In this document: one piece after another, positions 57,325 to 64,000 of the stretch
How the letters are laid out: each line of letters opens with the position of its first letter
How positions within the stretch are numbered: position 1 is the first letter of the stretch
DNA from: Halomonas urumqiensis
GTDB taxonomy: Bacteria; Pseudomonadota; Gammaproteobacteria; Pseudomonadales; Halomonadaceae
Length of the DNA stretch: 64,000 nt
NCBI RefSeq assembly: GCF_003028575.1
Contig: NZ_PYUD01000001.1
Location: 620,001-684,000, forward strand
Direction: 5' to 3'
Program-made: the position numbers and the translations under genes
The notes under the pieces: model-generated
Seen by the model: the letters and a program-made list of their open reading frames with translations, nothing else
Told to the model about the DNA's origin: nothing
The model's database searches: none

Positions 57325-57834
57325 ATGGCAGCCCCACTTTTCCCGGTCAATGCGCACCGCTACGACCCATACCGGACGTTCATGTTTCAGGTCATCATCG
57401 ACGGCCAGCCGGTCGCCGGCCTGAAGAAAATGAGCGTGCTGAAAAAGAGCACTGAAGCCGTGAAATGGCGTACCGCTGGCGACCCGGCGCATGAACGTGT
57501 CATGCCCGGCGGCACCAGCTATGAGCCGATCACCCTAGAGCAGGGGCTGACGCATGACCCGGTTTTCGAGAACTGGGCCAATCGTGTCAACAGCATTCAG
57601 GGTAATTCGGCCATGTCGCTGAAGGAGTACCGCAAGGACATCGTGCTGAATGTGTTGAACCTGCAGGGGGTCGTCGCGATGTCCTACAAGGTCTACCGGG
57701 CCTGGGTATCCGAGTTCCAGGCGCTGCCGGAATTCGATGCCGGCACCATGAATGCGGTCGGCATCCAGACCATTACTGTCCAGCACGAGGGGTGGGAGCG
57801 CGACACCGCAGTATCGGAGCCGAGCGAGGAATGA
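57325..57834 (+). CDS. eCIS inner tube protein (Afp1/Pvc1-like, T4 gp19 family)
   Basis: The 169-residue product matches the tube family: FMFQVIIDGQPVAGLKKMSV, then WRTAGDPAHERVMPGGTSYE, ITLEQGLTHDPVFENWAN and KEYRKDIVLNVLN. The subunits stack into the rigid hollow tube that carries cargo. The gene follows the sheath by 57 bases, and its TGA overlaps the next ATG (ATGA). Its C-terminal tail is acidic. Confidence 0.95.
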   Translation: MAAPLFPVNAHRYDPYRTFMFQVIIDGQPVAGLKKMSVLKKSTEAVKWRTAGDPAHERVMPGGTSYEPITLEQGLTHDPVFENWANRVNSIQGNSAMSLKEYRKDIVLNVLNLQGVVAMSYKVYRAWVSEFQALPEFDAGTMNAVGIQTITVQHEGWERDTAVSEPSEE

Positions 57835-58670
57835 GCTTGTTGCCTGGTGGCCTGATCCGCGCGCAGCAACGTCGTCGTGATTTCAAACTGGCCCGGCCCC
57901 GGGGTGAGATCGACATGCGCTTGCACGGTGGCCTGGCCGAGTCGAGCAGTCATCCGCGCTGGATCAGTGATGCATTGTCGATGGTGCTGGACGAGCTGGC
58001 GGGCGAAGCCCCGACACCGGACGCCGTTGCTGAACTTTGCGTGGCCGATCGTCAGTTTCTGGCTGTGCAATGGCGATTGGCATGCAGCGCGGATCCGAAC
58101 CAACCCGCCTGGTTCAATGCGCAATGCCAGGCGTGCGACTCGCCCTACGACTTCGCGATCAACTGGCGTGACTTGCCCTTCAAGCCGGCAGGCGAGGGTT
58201 TCCCGATAGCGGAGCTGCCGCTGTCTTGCGGTACCGCGCGAATCAAGGTGCCGGATGGCGACGTACAAACCGTACTGGCCGAACATCCAGACCCGATCGT
58301 CCCCGACCTGTGGGTGGCGCTCTTGCTGGTCCAGTCGATCAACGGTGAACCTGTCACGGACCCCACGACACTGGCGCTGTCCGAAGAAGACGTTGGCCTG
58401 ATTGAAGATCGAGTGGAAGCCCTGAGCCCGGAACTCGGCCTGGTGATGCAGACCCGCTGCCCGGAATGTCAGGCCGAGCAGAAGGTGGAACTGGACCCCT
58501 ATGCCAACCTGGCACGACCAGTTGATGCGTTGCTGCATGACATCCATCTGCTGGCCCGCTGTTACCACTGGAGCGAGGCGGCCATTCTCGATCTGCCGGC
58601 TCAGCGGCGTCGTCACTACTTGACATTGATCGATCAGGATCGTGGGCGGCACTGGCAGGAGGCTGAGTGA
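57831..58670 (+). CDS. eCIS baseplate-associated protein with two CxxC pairs (gp26/gp51-like)
   Basis: The protein has 279 residues. The start is the ATG overlapping the tube gene, not the earlier in-frame codon. Two CxxC pairs, Cys99/Cys102 (QCQACDS) and Cys210/Cys213 (TRCPECQ), could bind one zinc ion in a split zinc ribbon. Position and size match the conserved third gene of many eCIS loci, thought to aid baseplate assembly. The exact role is unknown. Translational coupling on both sides supports stoichiometric expression with the tube. Confidence 0.7.
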   Translation: MSLLPGGLIRAQQRRRDFKLARPRGEIDMRLHGGLAESSSHPRWISDALSMVLDELAGEAPTPDAVAELCVADRQFLAVQWRLACSADPNQPAWFNAQCQACDSPYDFAINWRDLPFKPAGEGFPIAELPLSCGTARIKVPDGDVQTVLAEHPDPIVPDLWVALLLVQSINGEPVTDPTTLALSEEDVGLIEDRVEALSPELGLVMQTRCPECQAEQKVELDPYANLARPVDALLHDIHLLARCYHWSEAAILDLPAQRRRHYLTLIDQDRGRHWQEAE

Positions 58671-59557
58671 TGAGCGATGACGGTTTTTTCGCCCGTATCC
58701 GTTCGGACGCACAGCGCACCATGCCTGCGCCCGGCGTTGGTGCGTCGGTAGGTCAGCCCGCCGCGGCAATTGAGCCGACAATGCCATCGATACGCTCACC
58801 GCGTCTTGATAGCAGGGCCGCCGATGCTAAACGTCATTTTGTCAGGAATTCGTCACCGACCGAGTCGCCTGTGCCGTCATCGCACGTGAGGTCGGAACAG
58901 GCCAGCCGTCGAGCCATCGATAGCCGAATCGGAATGCTCGATGCTCCGCCGGCAAGCGGTGGAGACGATCTCGGGAAACACGTGCCGGCGTCACCCAATC
59001 GAGTGGCGAATGAGCGTGTTCGTTCGGCTAGCTCGCGGTCATTCTTGTCGGCGCTGGATGTTGAACCAACCCGTGCCGGTCGCCAGCAGGAGGCCGGGGC
59101 TGACCTCGGCAACGGCAGGCAATCGGCAGTCGGCGACAATAACGAACCTGTCACACTGTCGGTTCGTGACGAGTCAGCTAGTTCCGAGGTCGGCCCACCC
59201 CGGCACGTCAAGAATACTGCGGCGGACAATACGATAGCGGAAGAGGTGAGCGGAACTCACGCTCTGACCCCCGAGGATTCCCCCGAGAACATTGATGCAT
59301 CTGCAGGTGCCGAAATCGGGGCGGCGGCGGAGCAACGCACCACCGACAACCACCGCTATACCCTGGGGCGAGAACACAGCGAAACGCCAACGCTTTCGAG
59401 TGGTACACGCCCGGAACGGCGAGATACCACACCGCCCCGTCTGCACATCGGCGAGGTGGTGATACGCGTCGAGGAAGCGCCCAAGCCGAAGGGTGCCAAG
59501 CGAGATGGCAGCAGATCGACCCCTTCGGACAGTCAGCGCCTGGTCAGGAGTCTGTGA
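58670..59557 (+). CDS. eCIS variable, disordered linker protein
   Basis: The 295-residue product starts at the ATG overlapping the previous TGA. It is almost entirely low-complexity: Ser/Pro/Arg/Glu-rich, few hydrophobics, no predicted fold. The exception is a C-terminal motif, PRLHIGEVVIRVEEAP at about residues 260-275. Similar short IGxVxVRV motifs end the matching protein in many eCIS loci, so it may dock to the particle by this tail. Such proteins are fast-evolving, and the function is not established. A cargo-loading or assembly-tether role is inference. Confidence 0.65.
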   Translation: MSDDGFFARIRSDAQRTMPAPGVGASVGQPAAAIEPTMPSIRSPRLDSRAADAKRHFVRNSSPTESPVPSSHVRSEQASRRAIDSRIGMLDAPPASGGDDLGKHVPASPNRVANERVRSASSRSFLSALDVEPTRAGRQQEAGADLGNGRQSAVGDNNEPVTLSVRDESASSEVGPPRHVKNTAADNTIAEEVSGTHALTPEDSPENIDASAGAEIGAAAEQRTTDNHRYTLGREHSETPTLSSGTRPERRDTTPPRLHIGEVVIRVEEAPKPKGAKRDGSRSTPSDSQRLVRSL

Positions 59558-59558
59558 C

Positions 59559-60587
59559 ATGGCGATACCAGATTCCGCGCTGTTTCTCGCCTGCAACTCG
59601 GTGGCTGAGTTCATCAGTAACGGTATTCAGGCCAACACGCACGGCATCAAGATCTACCTGGGTTCACCGGTCGATATCACCCAGAAGGACGACGAGGATC
59701 GCTTGAACCTGTTCTTCTATCGCATGGAACCCTCCGGTTTTCAGGCCGGCGTGCATCCGCAGGATCCATGGCGTATCCGGCTGTTTTGCATGATCACAGC
59801 CATGGCCGAGCAAAGCGATACCAAGGGCGAGGGCGACCTGAAGTTGATCGGTCTGATCATGGCGCTGTTTCATGAGCAGCGGATCCTGCCAAGCGTGAAT
59901 ATCTACGGCCAAGACGTTCGTCTAGAGGCCATCTTCAATCCGGCAACGGATGAACAGATCAACCAACTCTGGTCGACCCAGGGCGATGCAAGCTACCGCC
60001 CATCCATCCTGTACGAGCTGTCGCTCACGCCGATCCTGCAGCCGGAGACTCACCGGCCCGAGCCGCCTCGAGTCGGTGCCTTTGGGCTGGAAACCCGGGC
60101 CGACATCGCGCGCCATTTCGATCCATTCACGAGCAGCACTCTGGAACCGCTACCCCGAACCGGCGAGGTAACGACCGCCAACCCGGCGTGGACACCGTTG
60201 ATCGCCTGGGTGGAAGGCAGTGACATTCGCGCCTCACTCACACTGGACGTCGACACGACGGCGCCGTCTACGTTCCAACCGACGCTGTGGATTGCCGGCG
60301 ACCCTGGTGCCAGTGTCGATCTGGAATGGTCGGTCTGGGAACACGATACCTGGCGAACGGAAGCCGGCCCCACGCTCTCGGTCAGTTCGCAAGCGATCGA
60401 GCCGGAAGCGATACCGGTCGCCTTGCCGACGCTGACACTGCCCAGCCTGACCGTGACGCCCTCCGAGCTGCGCTGGCAATTGCTGCTGCACGTGACGCGC
60501 CAGTACACCCCCTACCCGAGTGCGGTACCGATCACGCTGCGCAGCAATCCACTGCTGATCAGCCTTTACCGCGGAAGTTCGCCATGA
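59559..60587 (+). CDS. eCIS cap protein (Pvc16/DUF4255-like)
   Basis: The 342-residue product starts at the ATG with AGGAG upstream. The N-terminal 180 residues match the Pvc16_N domain: ALFLACNSVAEFISNGI, GSPVDITQKDDEDRLNLFFY, and YELSLTPILQPE. The remaining 160 residues form a beta-rich extension. Pvc16 terminates the tube and sheath at the end away from the baseplate. Its TGA overlaps the ATPase start (ATGA). Confidence 0.9.
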   Translation: MAIPDSALFLACNSVAEFISNGIQANTHGIKIYLGSPVDITQKDDEDRLNLFFYRMEPSGFQAGVHPQDPWRIRLFCMITAMAEQSDTKGEGDLKLIGLIMALFHEQRILPSVNIYGQDVRLEAIFNPATDEQINQLWSTQGDASYRPSILYELSLTPILQPETHRPEPPRVGAFGLETRADIARHFDPFTSSTLEPLPRTGEVTTANPAWTPLIAWVEGSDIRASLTLDVDTTAPSTFQPTLWIAGDPGASVDLEWSVWEHDTWRTEAGPTLSVSSQAIEPEAIPVALPTLTLPSLTVTPSELRWQLLLHVTRQYTPYPSAVPITLRSNPLLISLYRGSSP

Positions 60588-61936
60588 CCGCCGCGTTGCA
60601 CAGGGCCCCGCAAGCCGATGCCCGAGTCGATGAACTGGGTCTGTTGCCCGAATGGACCCGGGTCGAGTTGTTGTGTGTGTGCTTCATGCAGGCACGCGAG
60701 GGTCCGGTTCAAGACGTCCTGGACCGCTTGAAACAGGTGCAGCAGGATGTGCAGGCCGGTCGCGAAGCGGGTGTCTGGAACACACTCGAGCAATCGGGCG
60801 ATGTGATACAGGACGCCCTCTGCCTTGACCTGCTGGCCTGCATCTATGCCCCCCAGGCCGTGCCACGCGTTGGCTGGATGCTCCAGGATCTGCAACATAA
60901 CCAGAGTCCGGCGCCCAGTGAAGCACTGATCGTGGCGCTGTTGGCGATCCCCGACACCCACCTCGAAACCGTGCGCCACGCCTTGTTGCGGCTGGAGCAG
61001 GCCGGTTTGATCACCCGTGACCGCAGCGATCCGTTCACTGCCATTCAACCCGATCATCTGGCGCTGTCGCGTTTGCTGAAGCGCTCGCTGGGTGACTGGG
61101 CGCCGCCAGGGGCTTATCCGGTCAAGCGTCGGGCCGACTGGCAGGAGCTGGTATTGCCCGCCGAGCAAGTCACCATGCTGCGAGAGTTTCTGCTGTGGAT
61201 TCAGCACCGCGATACCGTGGTGAACGAGTGGGGCGGGCAGGTGTGTGGCGGTCCGGTGGCCTTGCTGGCCGGTCCTTCCGGTACCGGCAAGACCTTGGCG
61301 GCGACCGTGCTGGCGGGCGAACTGGGCTGGCCGTTGTACCGCGTTGACCTGGCGGCGCTGGTCAGCAAGTACGTCGGCGAAACCGAGAAGAATATCGGTC
61401 GGTTGTTCGATGCCACCCATGGCCGTCGCGTCATCCTGCAGTTCGATGAAGTCGACGCCCTGATGGGCAAGCGCGGCGATCTGCGAGAAGCACGGGACCG
61501 CTACGCCAACATGGAAGTCAGCTACTTGCTGGCCCGCATCGAAGATCATGATGGCCCCTGTCTGCTGACCACCAATCTGCGCAGTCAGATCGACAAGGCG
61601 TTTCTGCGCCGCTTCCAGATGGTGGTCGAATTTCCACGACCCGACAGCGAACAACGCGAGCAGCTCTGGCGCCGGTTGCTGCCGCCCAGGGCACCGATTT
61701 CCGACACGCTCGACTTCCGCCAGATTGCCGAGGCGGTCAACCTCACCGGCGGCCAGATTCGCAACGCCGCCCTGCACGCCGCCTACCTGGCGGCGGAACA
61801 AGGCACCCAGATCGACATCACCCACATTGCCCGTGCGGTAATGCGCGAGCTGGCCAAGGAACAGAACCAGGTCAGTGCGAGCCAGTTGGGTGCCCTGGCC
61901 GGGCACCTGAACCACCTGGAAGGGAGTACACGATGA
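60584..61936 (+). CDS. eCIS AAA+ ATPase (Afp15/Pvc15-like)
   Basis: The 450-residue protein starts at the ATG coupled to the cap gene; a long upstream frame exists but is a shadow. The N-terminal 180 residues are helical and winged-helix-like. The AAA domain has Walker A GPSGTGKT at 230-237, Walker B LQFDEVDAL around 287 and an FxRRFQM sensor/arginine region. A C-terminal lid carries TGGQIRNAALHAAY. Pvc15 ATPases are needed for assembly or for loading effectors into the tube. Next to the cap gene is the usual place. Confidence 0.93.
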   Translation: MTAALHRAPQADARVDELGLLPEWTRVELLCVCFMQAREGPVQDVLDRLKQVQQDVQAGREAGVWNTLEQSGDVIQDALCLDLLACIYAPQAVPRVGWMLQDLQHNQSPAPSEALIVALLAIPDTHLETVRHALLRLEQAGLITRDRSDPFTAIQPDHLALSRLLKRSLGDWAPPGAYPVKRRADWQELVLPAEQVTMLREFLLWIQHRDTVVNEWGGQVCGGPVALLAGPSGTGKTLAATVLAGELGWPLYRVDLAALVSKYVGETEKNIGRLFDATHGRRVILQFDEVDALMGKRGDLREARDRYANMEVSYLLARIEDHDGPCLLTTNLRSQIDKAFLRRFQMVVEFPRPDSEQREQLWRRLLPPRAPISDTLDFRQIAEAVNLTGGQIRNAALHAAYLAAEQGTQIDITHIARAVMRELAKEQNQVSASQLGALAGHLNHLEGSTR

Positions 61937-62277
61937 GCCTGAGCATCGATCGGCTGGAGTTGACGCTTCCGGCAAGCCTTGGCCGGCGAAAGCATGCCAT
62001 TCATCGGCTGTTGCGTCAGGAACTGGCTAAGCTCGATTGGCCGGCCGGCGACTGGCCGACGATGGTCGTTCCAACCATCAACCTCGCGTACGGCAGCACC
62101 AACCTCGGCGTCGCACGCCAGCTGGCACGCCAGCTGCACGGCCAGGCCTGGCAGTACTCGAACGGGCTGTACTCGAAAGGGCAGTACTCCAACGGGCAGT
62201 ACTCGAAAGGAATGCCATCGGCAGCCGGTTCGGCATTGCCCGGGGCCAGGTCATCCCGCCACGGAGGTGACGCATGA
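61933..62277 (+). CDS. Small eCIS protein with YS[NK]G tandem repeats
   Basis: The 114-residue product is coupled on both sides by ATGA overlaps. The first 70 residues (IDRLELTLPASLGRRKHAIH, then LLRQELAKLDWP) match small conserved proteins of eCIS loci of unknown role. From residue 75 the sequence YSNGL-YSKGQ-YSNGQ-YSKGM forms four pentapeptide repeats. The tail is disordered and basic. It may chaperone the ATPase or the CIS tube-capping protein; that is inference. Confidence 0.7.
   Translation: MSLSIDRLELTLPASLGRRKHAIHRLLRQELAKLDWPAGDWPTMVVPTINLAYGSTNLGVARQLARQLHGQAWQYSNGLYSKGQYSNGQYSKGMPSAAGSALPGARSSRHGGDA
62155..62214 (+). repeat. 15-base tandem repeat x4 encoding YS[NK]G[LQM]
   Basis: Four in-frame units TACTC(G/C)AA(C/A)GG(G/A)(C/A)(A/T)G alternate Asn and Lys at the third position. 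Copy number could vary between strains by slippage without breaking the frame. Confidence 0.85.
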
Positions 62278-62945
62278 TTCCTAATGTGACGCGTGGCGTG
62301 CTGGTCGAGTACGGCATGCATGTCCCGCCTCTGGTGCTGGAGTTCGAGTTCAACCCGCAGACGTTGAGCCGCACGCGGTCGATCACCATCACCACCGGCA
62401 ACGCCCCCGGCACGCGGGGCGGCTACGACTTCGCCTTTCCCTGGGAAACCCATCGCGTCGCCCAGGGCGTTGAGGTCGAACCCGAGCAGTTCAACCTGGA
62501 TATCCTGCTCGATGCCACTGACCGCATGGCCGAGGTCAACCATCCCGGCCATGCCGTCGCCAACGAATTCGGTATCGAACCAGAGCTCGACACCCTGCGC
62601 GCCATGGTCGAGCCCAAGTCCCAGGGGCCGGGCGGCGTTCAGACGTTGGCCAGCCTCGGCCAGGGCAGTGGACGCGCCTTTGAACGTGATCAGTACCCGT
62701 CCGTGCTGTTGCTGGTGTGGGGCACGCACATCCTGCCGGTGTTCTTGTCGAGCGTGCAGGTGGATGAAACCGCCCACCTGCCGACCCTGCGCCCATACCG
62801 AGCCAACGTGAACCTGAGTTTTCAAGTCATCGAAGGCAACAACCCCTTCTACCAGGTCGAACAGGTGCGTCAGGCCGTTGGCGCCGGGCTCAATGCCGCT
62901 CGCAGCCCAGCCTCGGTGCTGACTCGCGTGTTCGGCGCCGGATAA
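62274..62945 (+). CDS. eCIS tube-initiation/CIS_tube protein (Afp7-like, N-terminal part)
   Basis: The 223-residue product matches the conserved CIS tube family: PLVLEFEFNPQTLSRTRSI, FAFPWETHRVAQGVEVEPEQ, and LLLVWGTHILPVFLSSVQVD with NVNLSFQVIE. Afp7-like proteins link the spike hub to the first tube ring. In many systems a LysM domain is fused at the C-terminus; here it is a separate downstream gene. It overlaps the small protein gene by four bases. Confidence 0.88.
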   Translation: MIPNVTRGVLVEYGMHVPPLVLEFEFNPQTLSRTRSITITTGNAPGTRGGYDFAFPWETHRVAQGVEVEPEQFNLDILLDATDRMAEVNHPGHAVANEFGIEPELDTLRAMVEPKSQGPGGVQTLASLGQGSGRAFERDQYPSVLLLVWGTHILPVFLSSVQVDETAHLPTLRPYRANVNLSFQVIEGNNPFYQVEQVRQAVGAGLNAARSPASVLTRVFGAG

Positions 62946-62958
62946 CAGGGAGCGAGTC

Positions 62959-63249
62959 ATGCTATTGAAAAAGAGCCGCTATACAGGCGCCAGGGCATTC
63001 GAGCCGCAAGGCGATCCAGGCACCTTTCCCGGTCTGCGCGCCCGTCGGATCGAGCCGCTGGAAGGCGTCATCGAGCACACCGTCACGGATGGCGACAGGC
63101 TCGATCACCTTGCGCACCACTACTACAACGACAACGGTCAATGGTGGCGAATTGTCGACGCCAATCCGGAACTGCTCGATGGCGGCCGGCTGATGCATCC
63201 GGACTGGGTCGGCGAAGTCATCCTCATACCCGCGGCGAAACGCGGCTAG
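62959..63249 (+). CDS. LysM-domain baseplate protein
   Basis: The 96-residue product is essentially one LysM-like unit (HTVTDGDRLDHLAHHYYNDN, WWRIVDANPELL, VGEVILIP) after a basic N-terminus. In phage tails and eCIS the equivalent LysM domain sits at the tube base near the hub. It lies 13 bases after the CIS tube gene and 14 before the spike gene, so the two normally fused parts are split here. Confidence 0.85.
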   Translation: MLLKKSRYTGARAFEPQGDPGTFPGLRARRIEPLEGVIEHTVTDGDRLDHLAHHYYNDNGQWWRIVDANPELLDGGRLMHPDWVGEVILIPAAKRG

Positions 63250-63263
63250 GAAGGGGGCAGGCC

Positions 63264-64000
63264 ATGTCGCTTCTGAACATGCTCGACGACAAGTTCCGCG
63301 ACCCGGCTGGCTGTGTGGTCAAGATCGATGGCCAGGAGATCGACGACCTCTACGCTGCCCTGGTCGATGTCTCGGTCCTGTCGCCCCGCCAGGACAGCGC
63401 CGAAGCCACCCTGACCCTGGAAACCCGGCGGGTCGACAACGGCTCCTGGAACGTTCAGGACGACGCCCGCATTCGTCCCTGGGCGCCCATCGACATCCAG
63501 GCCACTTTTGGCGAGCGCCAGGACCCGGTGTTCAAGGGCTTCATCCGCCAGGTCAAGGTCGAGTTTCCGGAGCAGAAGGGCAGCGCCATGGTCACCGTCA
63601 CCTGCCAGGACACCTCCTTGTTGCTGGATCGCATCGAGCGCAATACCCGCTGGGGGGACGATACCCCCAAAAGCGACCGCGAGATCGTGCTGAGCATCCT
63701 GGGCGACAACAACCTGAACGCACTGGACACCCCGGGCGAGGGACAAGGCGACCTTGTCGTCACCCAGAACGATACCGACATCAAGTTCCTGAAAAAGCGT
63801 GCCCAGGAAAACGCCTACGACCTGTTCTTTCGTGATGGAAAGCTCTACTGCGGCCCGATGCGGTTCGACCGCGATGCTCAGCCGACCATCGTGGTTTACG
63901 CCGGTACCAGCACCAACTGCGTCAGTTTCAGCCTGGATGACGACGGCCACCATCCGGACGCCGTGGTCTACGAAGTCGCTACCGACGAAGGCTCGGAAAC
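63264..64000 (+). CDS. VgrG/gpD-like spike hub protein of the eCIS (Afp8-like), cut by window end
   Basis: The frame starts at the ATG with AAGGGGG about 8 bases upstream and is still open after 245 codons. The N-terminal domain matches phage late-control D/VgrG hubs: VSVLSPRQDSAEATLTLETR, RIRPWAPIDIQATFGERQDP, VFKGFIRQVKVEFPEQ, DTDIKFLKKRAQENAYDLFF. The needle and any PAAR tip gene should follow outside the window. The hub trimer carries the membrane-piercing spike. Confidence 0.92.
   Translation, partial: MSLLNMLDDKFRDPAGCVVKIDGQEIDDLYAALVDVSVLSPRQDSAEATLTLETRRVDNGSWNVQDDARIRPWAPIDIQATFGERQDPVFKGFIRQVKVEFPEQKGSAMVTVTCQDTSLLLDRIERNTRWGDDTPKSDREIVLSILGDNNLNALDTPGEGQGDLVVTQNDTDIKFLKKRAQENAYDLFFRDGKLYCGPMRFDRDAQPTIVVYAGTSTNCVSFSLDDDGHHPDAVVYEVATDEGSE

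Overview
The window is a high-GC gammaproteobacterial chromosome segment. The gene set (SapC, 6-aminohexanoate-dimer-hydrolase-like enzyme, multi-PAS hybrid kinases, an injection-system cluster) and the codon bias would fit a halophilic Halomonadaceae-like organism, but that placement is an inference. The left edge holds the 3' end of ribD, an MsbA-type ABC exporter, a secreted serine hydrolase and a tRNA with a CAT anticodon.

From the tRNA to about 52.1 kb the sequence looks like one large, old genomic island. The last 49 bases of the tRNA gene region (3838-3886) recur at 52065-52113 with 5 mismatches. A truncated P4-type tyrosine recombinase lies 164 bases inside the left copy. The island starts with a HigBA-like toxin-antitoxin pair. 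Its main cargo is a tight six-gene operon (5384-37080): SapC, a small HlyD-like adaptor, a 7991-residue surface or secreted protein with an N-terminal LEPRxLL-type motif and C-terminal RTX repeats, a GAF-TM-HlyD fusion, a PqqD-like/M50 site-2-protease/HlyD fusion, and a shortened SecA-like ATPase. No type I ABC exporter and no outer-membrane TolC gene is in the operon. This set is therefore the best candidate in the window for an undescribed export or maturation system. Opposite to it sit two PAS-rich hybrid histidine kinases and an EAL response regulator, a probable c-di-GMP-linked control operon.

The right part of the island (46.2-52.1 kb) is a mosaic. It holds a GGDEF remnant, a 5' fragment of hsdM, an EamA transporter, a MazG-like pyrophosphohydrolase, an AbiEi antitoxin with a palindromic operator and no intact toxin, a possible hsdR tail, and an AT-rich two-gene insert of unknown function.

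Beyond the right att copy lie a RHH/ParE-type toxin-antitoxin pair and a secreted Sel1-repeat protein. After an 870-base gap, the window ends inside an extracellular contractile injection system (eCIS, Afp/PVC-like): sheath, tube, a CxxC protein, a variable linker protein, Pvc16-type cap, AAA+ ATPase, a small repeat-bearing protein, CIS tube-capping protein, LysM protein, and the start of a VgrG/gpD-like spike. The genes are translationally coupled and continue past the window.
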